From Photobacterium kagoshimensis (GTDB lineage Bacteria > Pseudomonadota > Gammaproteobacteria > Enterobacterales > Vibrionaceae), in NCBI RefSeq assembly GCF_050337045.1, contig NZ_JAKJSO010000019.1, forward strand, positions 1 through 64,000: a stretch of DNA of 64,000 nucleotides, given 5' to 3'. The position numbers were made by a program, and so were the translations under genes. The number at the start of each line of letters is the position of its first letter. The stretch's first letter is position 1. Positions 1-8,427 of this stretch are shown piece after piece. A model generated the notes under the pieces. That model had not been told where the DNA came from. It saw only the letters and a list, made by a program, of their open reading frames with translations, and searched no databases.

Positions 1-29
1 ATCTGAGCCATGATCAAACTCTTCAATTT
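1..29 (-). rRNA. 16S rRNA gene, 5' end only
   Basis: The reverse complement of the first 29 bases reads AAATTGAAGAGTTTGATCAT and continues GGCTCAGAT, which is the conserved 5' end of bacterial 16S rRNA, including the 27F primer site. The gene runs leftward out of the window, so an rRNA operon begins here. The leader, boxA and promoter to its right support this. Confidence 0.97.
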
Positions 30-242
30 AAAGTTTTTGATGGCTCAATGAATACTGATTGAATATCGATAACTAGAAGCTAGTCATGATATTCGAATTG
101 ACTGTGCCAAATAATAAGTAAACTTAATATTTGTATTGGTCACTCAGTTCATTGATGCCAAATTCATTCTTACTTAAAAAGTAACAATGAATAGTTTTGA
201 CTATTCATTTCACGAGTGCCCACACAGATTGCATGGTCAAAT

Positions 243-254
243 TGTTAAAGAACA
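243..254 (-). promoter_or_regulatory. rrn leader boxA antitermination element
   Basis: On the minus strand this reads TGTTCTTTAACA followed by ATTTGACC, nearly identical to the boxA of E. coli rrn leaders (TGCTCTTTAACA). It lies between the rrn promoter and the 16S gene, as expected for the NusB/NusE binding element of rRNA antitermination. Confidence 0.85.
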
Positions 255-306
255 AACTGACTTATCGTTGCTGGCTAAGCGCCTTGCTCCGTGTCAGTGA
301 GGACGC

Positions 307-334
307 ATTATAGAGATTACGATCGCATTGGCAA
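307..334 (-). promoter_or_regulatory. rrn P1-type promoter
   Basis: Minus strand: -35 TTGCCA (334-329), a 16-base spacer, and -10 TATAAT (312-307). A GC-rich discriminator GCGTCC follows, then a CTCACTGACACGGA start region very close to E. coli rrnB P1. The 16-bp spacer and GC discriminator are known features of stringently controlled rRNA promoters. The AT-rich stretch just upstream (about 340-375) would serve as an UP element. Confidence 0.9.
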
Positions 335-385
335 GTGTAAATTACAAAAAAATCGAAAATAAACACCAAGCGTTCAAAATGCAAT

Positions 386-424
386 CAAGAGGGGTGAATT
401 TGACCAAATTCGAACCACCTCTTG
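386..424 (-). terminator. imperfect stem-loop after the chemoreceptor
   Basis: AAGAGG at one end pairs with CCTCTT at the other, and GAATTTG pairs with CAAATTC around a short loop, with bulges between. It lies between the chemoreceptor stop and the rrn promoter on the same strand. The following bases are only weakly T-rich, so termination is inferred. Confidence 0.4.
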
Positions 425-476
425 TTGTGTTTCCTTTATATCGTCCATTAAACCAACAGGCATCAATTGGTGCGAG

Positions 477-2132
477 TTACCCTCGTGGTGCTGATTGCAG
501 CTTAAATTTAATCAGTGAGGCTTTCAGGTGAGCAACCTGTTGTAATAAGACTTCCTGTTGTTGGCTACATTGGCTGATAACCTCATTATTATGGACTGCA
601 ATATTCGATACGCTCGATACGCTCTCCTTTATCGTCAAGCACGTTTGGCTTTGCTCATTAGCCGAATTCGATATCGCAGCAGCTTGCTCCTCTATAATAG
701 AGAGAGATTGCTGCAGCTGCTCAATGGCATCGCTACTGCTCTTAACCCCACCGATATTCGCCTCTGTCGCTGCTGTGGTTTTTTGCACAATCGCAAGCGC
801 TTCTTGTGAGCTTTGTCCTAAACGCTCAATAATGCCATCAACACTCGCGGTACTTTCTTGAGTTCGAGTGGCTAATTGTCTTACTTCATCCGCAACCACA
901 GCAAAGCCTCGTCCTTGTTCACCCGCACGCGCAGCTTCAATGGCTGCATTTAATGCCAGTAAATTTGTCTGCCCTGCAATCCCACCAATTTCGGTGACAA
1001 CACTTTCAATTTCATTAATGTCTTTATTCAATGCTGTCATGGCGGCGACTAGCTGATCGATATCAGACGATAATAGAGACATCATGTGAACAACATTATT
1101 TGTCATGGTCTGCGTATCACTGCCTTGATTCGAACAATGTAACGTCTCAGTAGCAACATGCTCTGCACTATGTGTAAATTCATTAGAAACTTGAGACAAA
1201 TTATCGATGGCTTTTGCAAGTAATTCCGTTTCAACGGTTTGCTTATGGGCATGTTGGGTGAGGTCATCAAACGAATTTTTAGCCTGGCGAGAGTTTAGCT
1301 CCAACTGCTCGGCCATCATGACAGTATTATTGACGGTTTGGTTAAGGTCATTTCTCATTGAAATGAAAGCCGTATAAATACTGGAAGCGTCGGCTGAAGA
1401 GTTTTGCTCTGAAGGATGTACAGTGAGATCCCCGTCTTTCACACGCATCGCTAAGCGCGCTAAAGTTTCAGGCTCAGAGCCGAGTTGCTTCAATACCGCC
1501 TGAATTGAAAACCAAATGATGGCCCCCATCAATAAGGCAACCACAAGGCCGAGCGTCAGACGAAGAGAGATTTGCTCAATAAACTCATTGAAAATATGAT
1601 CATTAGCAATACCATTGCCTACATACCAGCCCCAAACACCCGTTTTAATCGCAACAGAGTGGATCAGCGCTTCACGATCACCGTTTCGCGAAGACCAAAC
1701 ATAATCGACCATGGTGTTCGTTTTATTGCCAATGGCTCGCGCCAGAATTTCGCCAACATCATTATTATTGGCATCACGCAAAATATTAAAGTTTTCGCCT
1801 TGGATTTCAGGATCCAGCGGCGCAGAGATAAAGACACGATTCTCATCTGTTACCCAAACATACTCTGTCGGTGTATAGATGTTGGTTCTGAGCACCTCTA
1901 ACGCAAGTGCTTTCGCTTCATCTTCAGGCAGGGTTCCGTTTTGTGCGAGGTCTTCAAAGGTATTCACTATTTTGCTGGCACTCATCAGCAGTTGCTCTAC
2001 GCGTTTATAGTTGGCAGCTTCCAGTGCTTGTTTTTGACTCGTAGCACCCAAGTAAATACTGCCTAATAACAAGACGACCAAACTCACCACGAGAATGATG
2101 GCTTTGCGCTGTAAAGTCATTGATTGTTGCAT
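477..2132 (-). CDS. methyl-accepting chemotaxis protein with Cache sensor
   Basis: Membrane chemoreceptor of 551 residues that would signal to CheA/CheW. TM1 is near residues 12-30. A single-Cache-like periplasmic domain follows (about 40-180; it contains the WVTDENRVF and GWYVGNGI signatures), then TM2 (about 190-212), a HAMP region, and a cytoplasmic signalling hairpin whose tip GQTNLLALNAAIEAARAG lies near residues 387-404. I chose the ATG at 2132 because GGGGTG precedes it; the reading frame is open 18 codons further upstream without a better site. It stands alone, with no che genes nearby. The ligand is unknown; Cache receptors of this kind often sense small organic acids or amino acids. 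Confidence 0.93.
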   Translation of the reverse strand: MQQSMTLQRKAIILVVSLVVLLLGSIYLGATSQKQALEAANYKRVEQLLMSASKIVNTFEDLAQNGTLPEDEAKALALEVLRTNIYTPTEYVWVTDENRVFISAPLDPEIQGENFNILRDANNNDVGEILARAIGNKTNTMVDYVWSSRNGDREALIHSVAIKTGVWGWYVGNGIANDHIFNEFIEQISLRLTLGLVVALLMGAIIWFSIQAVLKQLGSEPETLARLAMRVKDGDLTVHPSEQNSSADASSIYTAFISMRNDLNQTVNNTVMMAEQLELNSRQAKNSFDDLTQHAHKQTVETELLAKAIDNLSQVSNEFTHSAEHVATETLHCSNQGSDTQTMTNNVVHMMSLLSSDIDQLVAAMTALNKDINEIESVVTEIGGIAGQTNLLALNAAIEAARAGEQGRGFAVVADEVRQLATRTQESTASVDGIIERLGQSSQEALAIVQKTTAATEANIGGVKSSSDAIEQLQQSLSIIEEQAAAISNSANEQSQTCLTIKESVSSVSNIAVHNNEVISQCSQQQEVLLQQVAHLKASLIKFKLQSAPRG

Positions 2133-2316
2133 CGTGCACCCCACATAAAAAATGTGCACCCTAGCGAATATAATTATGAGGTTCAATCACTATTGATTCA
2201 AAATAAAACCTTATCCTTTTAGCGCATATTACCGCTCTAAAAATACAAATATATGATTAAAAATATTATGAAAAAGAATAGTAAGAAGAGCGTTACAGAA
2301 GGGGATCGCCAGATGC

Positions 2317-2346
2317 AAAAAAGCCCCAGCGTAAGCTGAGGCTTTT
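2317..2346 (-). terminator. rho-independent terminator after tRNA-Leu
   Basis: On the minus strand, AAGCCTCAGC, a TTAC loop and GCTGGGGCTT are followed by TTTT. This lies about 10 bases past the CCA end of the tRNA. Confidence 0.85.
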
Positions 2347-2356
2347 CTACGAAAAT

Positions 2357-2441
2357 TGGTGCCCGAGGACGGACTTGAACCGTCACGCTCGAAAGCAACG
2401 GATTTTGAATCCGTCGTGTATACCAATTTCACCACTCGGGC
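2357..2441 (-). tRNA. leuX-like: tRNA-Leu (anticodon CAA)
   Basis: An 85-nt cloverleaf with an encoded CCA end. The acceptor arm GCCCGAG pairs with CTCGGGC, followed by discriminator A and CCA. The anticodon stem ACGGA/TCCGT encloses loop TTCAAAA, so the anticodon is CAA and reads UUG. The long variable arm and T-arm GACGG TTCAAGT CCGTC are typical of a class II leucine tRNA. It is a single gene with its own terminator. A short frame over it encoding VKLVYTTDSKSVAFERDG is a translation artefact of the tRNA. Confidence 0.97.
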
Positions 2442-2618
2442 AGATGCAGCTCATTATACGTATGGACTTAACCTAAGCAAGCCTTTATTTTGAAAAAACA
2501 GTATCAAACCAGCCAACTGCTGAATAAACACACAGCCAGAGAGAAAACTGAACGTTTTCGACGTCTATTTTACTGATTTCACACTAAATATCTTAGTTAA
2601 CCCTCGTGAAATTCAGAA

Positions 2619-3614
2619 TTATCGCGGCAGGACACTCTGTCGAGTCATCAATTGTGGTAAAAAATGGCGCTCTATATCCGTTTCTTGCTTATTCAATAGA
2701 TGATGAAGTACAGCAACTGCCGTTCGTGCCATATCACTAATAGGGAAATGTACTGCTGTCACCGTAGGATAAAAGCTGGCACACAAATCAACGCTATCAA
2801 AACTGGTAACAGATAGCTGTTCGGGCACTGCGATCTTATGTTGATGAAAGAATTGTAATGCCCCACTCATCATTTCTTCACTGCATGAGAATAACGCTTC
2901 CATGTCTTCATGTTGTTGGAAGAGTTTCTGCGCGGCTTGATAACCGCTTTCACGCCCATAGTTTCCTTCGCCCGTCAGGGAAGGATCAAAAGGAAGCCCA
3001 GCTGCGGCTAATGCATTCTTATATCCTTGAAAGCGCTGCCTGCTTGTTTCTCGGTTCAACGCCCCAGAGATACAAGCAATTTTCTGGTGACCTTGCGCTA
3101 TTAGGTGGTTAACCGCTAATTGTGCCGCGAGGGTATGATCGAAAGTAATACACCTATCTTCCAACCCTTCCACTAACCGATCCAGCAACACAAAGGGCGT
3201 CGGCTGTTTTGCCAACTCGCGTAGTTCTTCATCGCTTAAATGGCGACTATGCAGAATATAGCCATCACAACGTAAATCGAAAAAGCGCTGAATGGCCTCT
3301 CGCTCACCTTCCGCACTATGATGACCTTGAGCCGTGATCAAAAACTTACCATGGCAATCTAATTCAGACTGCACTTGATCCATCATTTCACCGAAGAAGC
3401 CCCCTGTATAATAAGTCACTAACAGCCCAACCATATTCGATGACGCCGTTGCTAACGAACGCGCGATAGCACTGGGACGATAATTCAGTTCAGCCATGGC
3501 TTGTTCAACTTTGCGTTTAGTATCAGCACGAAACTTGCCTTCGCCATTGATGATTCGCGATACCGTTGATCGATTGACGCCTGCGAGTAATGCGACATCT
3601 TTTATTCTTGCCAT
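2619..3614 (-). CDS. LacI-family transcriptional regulator of the chb operon
   Basis: 331 residues, the usual LacI/GalR length. The N-terminal helix-turn-helix IKDVALLAGVNRSTVSRIIN (residues 4-23) is followed by a hinge (RPSAIARSLA) and a periplasmic-binding-protein-like sugar domain. I chose ATG at 3614 (MARIKDVA) because family members start there; a GTG nine codons upstream is open but less likely. It is the last gene of the chbBCAFG cluster, 106 bases after chbG. It probably represses the operon through the palindrome at 8065-8078. From memory, V. cholerae has the same arrangement, in contrast to E. coli, which uses the AraC-type ChbR. The inducer is inferred to be a phosphorylated disaccharide. 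Confidence 0.92.
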   Translation of the reverse strand: MARIKDVALLAGVNRSTVSRIINGEGKFRADTKRKVEQAMAELNYRPSAIARSLATASSNMVGLLVTYYTGGFFGEMMDQVQSELDCHGKFLITAQGHHSAEGEREAIQRFFDLRCDGYILHSRHLSDEELRELAKQPTPFVLLDRLVEGLEDRCITFDHTLAAQLAVNHLIAQGHQKIACISGALNRETSRQRFQGYKNALAAAGLPFDPSLTGEGNYGRESGYQAAQKLFQQHEDMEALFSCSEEMMSGALQFFHQHKIAVPEQLSVTSFDSVDLCASFYPTVTAVHFPISDMARTAVAVLHHLLNKQETDIERHFLPQLMTRQSVLPR

Positions 3615-3720
3615 ACAGGCTTCATTCCTTTGTTTTGACACTATTCGTGCAAGCTATTGAACCATAGTCGCGAGAGCAACAACCAAACACGCTCGACAAC
3701 ACGACAAGGTATCAATCATC

Positions 3721-4455
3721 TCATGAAAAAACAGAGTAATCGCACAATGTAATACCGCGTTGATCTAATTGTTCTTGGAAGTCAGGATCCGTCAACACTG
3801 CCAATTCTTTCGCTCTTGGTATTGCATAACCACTGCATTCCAGCAACGGCTGATCGATATAAGCAGGATGGCACATGATTTCTAACACATCACAAGTTTC
3901 TCTATGTTGATCGACGAGGCTTAACAAGCTATCGAGAGCCACGGCGGTATCGTAAAATTTATCGCTAAATTCATAACGACAACCTTTCATTGGCTCACTG
4001 TCGTAAAGTCCGCGCACAGGCAAGTGATGAGAAGCGGCAATGGCTGTTATTACGGGTAAAATTTGAGGATGAAAATGGGCATGGTGATGACTATCTAAAT
4101 GACTTAGTGGGATCCCCAATGCTTTAAATGCCTGGATCTGTGCTTCAATTTCATCAGCGAGTTCTACCTCATCAAAACCTCGATAACCCTTCATCACTTC
4201 TTTAGACCAACACTGGCCTTGCGGATCCGCTAATGTACGGCCAGATGTTAATGGTTTACCAGCCGTAAAACGCAGGTGTAATCCAATATTTAACGGCAAT
4301 GACGGTTTTAACAAGCTCAGTGCATGCTGCTCGGCTGGCATCCCTACCATCAACGTTGTGGAACGCACCGCACCGTATAGGCTTGCATCGACAGTGCCAA
4401 GGTTTACGCCTTTTGTTAACCCAAAGTCATCGGCATTAACGATCAGTTTCATCAT
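3721..4455 (-). CDS. chbG: chitooligosaccharide deacetylase ChbG (YdjC family)
   Basis: 244 residues. Known ChbG removes one acetyl group from chitobiose 6-phosphate so that ChbF can hydrolyse it. Metal-binding and catalytic motifs are visible: NADDFGLTKG at residues 7-16, DSHHHAHFHP near 121-130, and MCHPAYID near 194-201. It lies 78 bases downstream of chbF, as expected in a chitobiose operon. Its presence favours chitobiose over cellobiose as the natural substrate. Confidence 0.93.
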   Translation of the reverse strand: MMKLIVNADDFGLTKGVNLGTVDASLYGAVRSTTLMVGMPAEQHALSLLKPSLPLNIGLHLRFTAGKPLTSGRTLADPQGQCWSKEVMKGYRGFDEVELADEIEAQIQAFKALGIPLSHLDSHHHAHFHPQILPVITAIAASHHLPVRGLYDSEPMKGCRYEFSDKFYDTAVALDSLLSLVDQHRETCDVLEIMCHPAYIDQPLLECSGYAIPRAKELAVLTDPDFQEQLDQRGITLCDYSVFS

Positions 4456-4533
4456 TTATCCTTTTAAACGACACACAGGTTTGCCTAGCCTTGTAACCAC
4501 ATACGAACAAGGCTAGCCAGTTCCAATTACACC

Positions 4534-5844
4534 CTAGCGAAATTGCGGTAGGTAGTCATAATTTGTTCGTAAAATATCGTCTAAGATCGCCTTTGCTTTA
4601 CTGATATCAGGCACCAAAGGATTATTGGTCAATGCCATTAACGCTTTGTCATAGTCACCATGCACTGCAGCCTCGACGGTTAATTGCTCATAGGCTTTCA
4701 CTTGGTGGATCAAGCCCGATACCGCTGGGCTTAATGATTCAATAACCAGTGGTCTCGCGCCCGCACTGCCGACAACAGCGCTACATTCGATAACAACATC
4801 ATCAGGTAAGAAACTTAACGTGCCGTTATTTCGCACGTTCACCACATTGATGGTATTTCGGTTATTGTACAGCGCATCCACTAAGTTTAAGGATGCATCA
4901 GAATAATAAGCGCCACCGCGCTCTTCTAACAATGCAGGCTTTTCATCCAGCGAAGTATCTTGATAAAGCTCAAACAAGGCTTGCTCTGTTACCATGACTT
5001 GCTCTGCTCGCGTCCCGCCATGTGCTGCCGTTTCTTTTTCTTCAGCGAGCATTGCTTCAGTTTGATAAAAATAACGATGATAAGGACATGGGATAGCGCC
5101 AAGTGCATGTAAGAAGTCAGGATCCCAAGGCTCCTCAAAGATATTCTTCATACTGAAGTTGGCACCATCCCCGACTTTCTCGAGTACCTGCTCGGTTATA
5201 TCCTCACCATTGAGCCAAGCGCGATGCGCCCACAGCAAATGATTGAGGCCAGCACTTTCCAACGTCAGTTCCTCTGGCTGGCACCCCATCATTTCGGCAA
5301 TCATCATGGTCATAGAGACAGGTACATTGCATAAACCAATCGTTTTTACTTGGGTGTACTTCAGTACAGCTTCAGTGACTAACCCAGCAGGATTGGTAAA
5401 GTTAAGCATCCAAGCATTGGGGGCTAATGCTTCGATATCTTTACATACATCGAGAATGACAGGGATAGTGCGCAAGGCTTTGGCAAAACCACCAGGTCCT
5501 GTCGTTTCCTGTCCGATCACATCATATTTGAGCGGGATCCGCTCATCATTAGCACGAGCTTGTAGCCCTCCGACCCGAAACTGGGTCATCACAAAGTCAG
5601 CGCCAGTAATAGCCGCACAACGATCTAACGAGGCATTGATCGTTATGTCTGCACCACATTTTTTAACCATGCGTTTCGCTAATGCAGCAATAATCTCTAA
5701 CTTCGCTTGCCCAGCTTCAACATCGACAAAATGAATTTCTTTAACCGGTAAATACTCCAGTCGCTTTAACACCCCTTCCACCAGTTCAGGGGTATAGCTA
5801 CTACCACCACCAATGATAGCTAACTTTAATGCACCTCTAGCCAT
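4534..5844 (-). CDS. chbF: 6-phospho-beta-glucosidase, GH4 family (ChbF)
   Basis: 436 residues, a glycoside hydrolase family 4 enzyme that cleaves the phosphorylated disaccharide using NAD+ and a divalent metal. The N-terminal dinucleotide motif AIIGGGSSYTPELVEG begins at residue 9. GQETTGPGGF, NFTNPAG, the metal-ligand motif GLCNVP and GLNHL follow in the family order. ATG 5844 is preceded by AAGGAG seven bases upstream, and it overlaps the end of chbA by 8 bases, suggesting coupled translation; the open frame upstream of it is not coding. Confidence 0.95.
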   Translation of the reverse strand: MARGALKLAIIGGGSSYTPELVEGVLKRLEYLPVKEIHFVDVEAGQAKLEIIAALAKRMVKKCGADITINASLDRCAAITGADFVMTQFRVGGLQARANDERIPLKYDVIGQETTGPGGFAKALRTIPVILDVCKDIEALAPNAWMLNFTNPAGLVTEAVLKYTQVKTIGLCNVPVSMTMMIAEMMGCQPEELTLESAGLNHLLWAHRAWLNGEDITEQVLEKVGDGANFSMKNIFEEPWDPDFLHALGAIPCPYHRYFYQTEAMLAEEKETAAHGGTRAEQVMVTEQALFELYQDTSLDEKPALLEERGGAYYSDASLNLVDALYNNRNTINVVNVRNNGTLSFLPDDVVIECSAVVGSAGARPLVIESLSPAVSGLIHQVKAYEQLTVEAAVHGDYDKALMALTNNPLVPDISKAKAILDDILRTNYDYLPQFR

Positions 5845-6166
5845 GTTGAACTCCTTGTTCCACTTGTCGCAATTCGTGTAACACCACCAACTCAGTAGCA
5901 AGCTCATGGGCAAGAATTGTGGTCATCAAGTGATCTTGTGCGTGAACCATCACAAGCGTCATTTTCACTTTGCCCTCGCCTTCATCAGCTTCAATCAATT
6001 TGGTTTGCGTTAAATGGGCACGGTTCAAACACGCTTTTGCTTGCGTTAAACAATCACGCGCAGTCTCAATCTGTTGCTTTCTTGCCTGCGCCAAAGCTTC
6101 AAAGCATAGGCTTCTCGCTTCCCCTGCATTAACAATAATGTCCATCACTACAGCTTCTTGATCCAT
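5837..6166 (-). CDS. chbA: PTS lactose/cellobiose-type enzyme IIA (ChbA)
   Basis: 109-residue all-helical IIA of the lactose/cellobiose PTS family. It receives phosphate from HPr and passes it to ChbB. The family motif VHAQDHLMT is at residues 74-82, with His75 the expected phosphorylation site. It lies 62 bases after chbC and overlaps the chbF start. A soluble cytoplasmic protein, probably a trimer as in the family. Confidence 0.95.
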   Translation of the reverse strand: MDQEAVVMDIIVNAGEARSLCFEALAQARKQQIETARDCLTQAKACLNRAHLTQTKLIEADEGEGKVKMTLVMVHAQDHLMTTILAHELATELVVLHELRQVEQGVQHG

Positions 6167-6228
6167 CTTGATTCTCCCTTTTCATGTTCTTCTTTGAAGA
6201 GGCAATGCCTCACCTCCTCGCTCATCCA

Positions 6229-7563
6229 TTAAGCTGCAATACCTTCGCCTGCTGGGGTTGCTGTTGCTTCATTGGCTTTTTCTACTTTGCTCTCCTCCTC
6301 CAATAATTGTTTTTCAAACATTTTGAAGAAAGGTAAGTAGATAAAAATATCCATAATCAACAAGGCAACAACTAACAACACAGGGGAAAGCGTCCAACCT
6401 GCTCCCCATGACGCCCCAAGCAAAGCAGGTGCTGTCCAGGCAGTTTGTGAAACCGCCATCCCCACAATGCCCATGTGAACGGCGGTATAAGCAATAATGG
6501 CGTTAACAACTGGCGCGAAAATGAAAGGAATGAACATGGTCGGGTTTAGCACAAGTGGGCTACCGAAAATAACGGGTTCATTAATTTGGAAGAAACCAGG
6601 CACAACACTCATGCGGCCTAAACTACGAAGGTGAATGGATTTACTAAACACCATCAAAATCACCAAGGCTAACGTGGCACCGGAACCACCAATGAAGATA
6701 TAGAAATCCCAAAAAGGTTGGGTAAAGACATTTGGGATCGGCTCACCCGCTAAAAACGCTTCTTGGTTAGCACCAATATTGGTGAGGAAGATAGGAGACA
6801 ACAAGCCAACCACGATGGCTGCGCCATGAATACCTGCAAACCATAGCAGCTGACACAGTAATAAAGCGCCAATGATGGCAGGCAGTGAGTTAGAAGCGCT
6901 CACGAGTGGACGGAACATTTCCAACACCAGATCAGGAATTAACATATCGAACTGCGTTTGGAAGAACAGGCTCAGTGGGTAGACAGTCAAGAAAACAAAC
7001 AGCACAGGGATCAGAATTTCAAAGGAACGTGCTATCGCTGGCGGTACTTGCTCTGGCAATCGGATAGTGACGTTATATTTATTCAAAATACGGATAAGTT
7101 CGACCGAGAAGAACGCACTGATCACTGACGTAAATATCCCCGTCCCCGATAAATGACTCGTCGACAACGCACCATCTGCTACCGGTGCTGATGCCACTAA
7201 AAAAGTCATTAAAGATAACGATGCACTGGTAATGCCATCCATATTATAGGCTCGAGCGAGGCTATAGCCGATCCCCATCGATACAAAAATCGCCATCAAG
7301 CCCATGGTCATTTCGTAGGGCAGCATAATATTGTCAAAATTCGCCGCAGCAAAATCTAACCATGCACGCCCAAAAGTATTCTGCGTATCTTCAGCAAAAG
7401 GAGGAAACGCAAATACCAACATGAAACTACCCACAATAATAAAGGGCATGGCAACAATAAAACCATCGCGCATCGCGCGTATATGTTTTTGGTTACCGAC
7501 CTTCACGGCGATTGGTGCGATCTTCCCTTCAACAATTTTTATTATTGAATCGTAGAGCTTCAT
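6229..7563 (-). CDS. chbC: PTS cellobiose/chitobiose enzyme IIC (ChbC)
   Basis: 444-residue inner-membrane permease domain with about ten hydrophobic segments, of the lactose/cellobiose IIC type. The N-terminus MKLYDSIIKIVEGKIAPIAV is typical, and INEPVIFGSPLVLNP is the conserved substrate-loop motif. ATG 7563 is chosen because AAAGGA lies 8 bases upstream and homologues start here; the preceding open frame is not coding. The C-terminal tail is Glu/Ala-rich. With ChbA and ChbB it forms a complete three-protein transporter. Confidence 0.96.
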   Translation of the reverse strand: MKLYDSIIKIVEGKIAPIAVKVGNQKHIRAMRDGFIVAMPFIIVGSFMLVFAFPPFAEDTQNTFGRAWLDFAAANFDNIMLPYEMTMGLMAIFVSMGIGYSLARAYNMDGITSASLSLMTFLVASAPVADGALSTSHLSGTGIFTSVISAFFSVELIRILNKYNVTIRLPEQVPPAIARSFEILIPVLFVFLTVYPLSLFFQTQFDMLIPDLVLEMFRPLVSASNSLPAIIGALLLCQLLWFAGIHGAAIVVGLLSPIFLTNIGANQEAFLAGEPIPNVFTQPFWDFYIFIGGSGATLALVILMVFSKSIHLRSLGRMSVVPGFFQINEPVIFGSPLVLNPTMFIPFIFAPVVNAIIAYTAVHMGIVGMAVSQTAWTAPALLGASWGAGWTLSPVLLVVALLIMDIFIYLPFFKMFEKQLLEEESKVEKANEATATPAGEGIAA

Positions 7564-7639
7564 AACATGAATCCTTTTTTGAATATGAAACATCCCACCC
7601 CACATAAATAAATGCAGAGTAAATTTACTTTAAATAAAA

Positions 7640-7671
7640 CCGCTAAATAACTTTAGCGGCTATAAATAGAT
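7640..7671 (-). terminator. stem-loop with T-tract between chbB and chbC
   Basis: CCGCTAAA (7640-7647) and TTTAGCGG (7652-7659) form an 8-bp stem with a 4-base loop. Read on the minus strand, the stem is followed by TTTTATTT. It sits inside the operon after the first gene, so it probably acts as a leaky terminator or RNA end that keeps IIB mRNA above the rest. Confidence 0.55.
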
Positions 7672-7986
7672 TTAAGCGATTTCAGGCAATAAAGATAACG
7701 CCAGCGCGAGTGTTTCCTCACCTTTCATCATGCCGTACATTTGAGGAGGAATCGGCGCAACCTGCTTGTGGTACATGTCGGCAACTTTCTGAAGTTCTGC
7801 TTGTTGAAAGCGTACCTGCGGCCCCAGAAGGCAAACATCAAACTCCTGAATTAGCTCATTAAAATGAGTGACAGCATGCGCCTCTATCAAGCAAGCGACA
7901 CCTTGCTTTTCAGCGGCTTGCTGCATTTTTTTTACCAACATACTGGTCGACATCCCCGCACTACAGCATAACAAAATCTTTTTCAT
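7672..7986 (-). CDS. chbB: PTS lactose/cellobiose-type enzyme IIB (ChbB)
   Basis: 104-residue cytoplasmic IIB. The P-loop-like motif LLCCSAGMSTSMLV places the phosphocysteine at Cys8 by alignment with E. coli ChbB. The family motif LLGPQVRF is at about residues 54-61. It has a good ribosome site (AAGGAGC, then AGAAA before ATG). It is the first gene of the operon, read leftward from the operator region at 8000-8080. Confidence 0.95.
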   Translation of the reverse strand: MKKILLCCSAGMSTSMLVKKMQQAAEKQGVACLIEAHAVTHFNELIQEFDVCLLGPQVRFQQAELQKVADMYHKQVAPIPPQMYGMMKGEETLALALSLLPEIA

Positions 7987-8064
7987 TTTCTGCTCCTTGC
8001 TTTCTGTTATTCATCTTATTTTCACTGTGTACAAATTGTATACAAGACAAACAAAACTTAAAAG

Positions 8065-8078
8065 CGCAACCGGTTGCG
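8065..8078. promoter_or_regulatory. LacI-type operator upstream of chbB
   Basis: CGCAACCGGTTGCG is a perfect 14-bp palindrome with the central CG typical of LacI/GalR-family operators. It lies about 80 bases upstream of the chbB start, in the only gap with room for the operon promoter. The likely ligand is the LacI-type regulator encoded at the end of the same operon. Confidence 0.75.
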
Positions 8079-8123
8079 TTAACATTAAAAAAGGGTGAGA
8101 AAGATCGAAGTTCAATTATTTAA

Positions 8124-8143
8124 AAATGTAAACTTTTACATTT
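8124..8143. promoter_or_regulatory. 20-bp perfect palindrome, unidentified operator
   Basis: AAATGTAAA and TTTACATTT form perfect 9-bp arms around a central CT. It lies between the divergent chbB and RDD genes, 138 bases from chbB and about 285 from the RDD gene. It is not followed by a T-tract and does not match the LacI operator. The TGTAAA/TTTACA arms resemble a TyrR box, but the spacing is 2 instead of 6. The rest of 8144-8320 is AT-rich with no gene visible. Confidence 0.45.
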
Positions 8144-8323
8144 AAACACATCGCTATATTTATTTAATTTCAAAAAATAAATATAAAATACAAATAAAAA
8201 CGTTCATTATTAACTTAATCAAGCCATAAAGATTAATTATTTAACTGCTACTTACTAAAAGTTACTCACTTAATATCAGTAACTTACAATAGCGTTCCTT
8301 TATTAGCTGTAACAATCTTTGTC

Positions 8324-8394
8324 TGTTTCAGAAGAAACAAATAATGATAAACTGCCCTTAGAGCAAGCAATATTACCGTCATAGCTACAGCTAT
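8324..8394 (+). promoter_or_regulatory. two short dyads upstream of the RDD gene
   Basis: TGTTTC (8324-8329) and GAAACA (8334-8339) form one dyad. ATAGCT (8381-8386) and AGCTAT (8389-8394) form another, 34 bases before the RDD start. They are in the probable promoter region; no regulator is assigned. Confidence 0.3.
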
Positions 8395-8427
8395 CGGTGA
8401 TCTGTAGATGGAATTATCGGAGTTATC

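Noticed and set aside
2229..2435. 68-codon minus-strand frame over the tRNA-Leu gene
   Set aside because: It is the translation of the tRNA itself (VKLVYTTDSKSVAFERDG), a well-known annotation artefact.
8124..8143. TyrR box
   Set aside because: TGTAAA and TTTACA are present but separated by 2 bases, not the 6 required.
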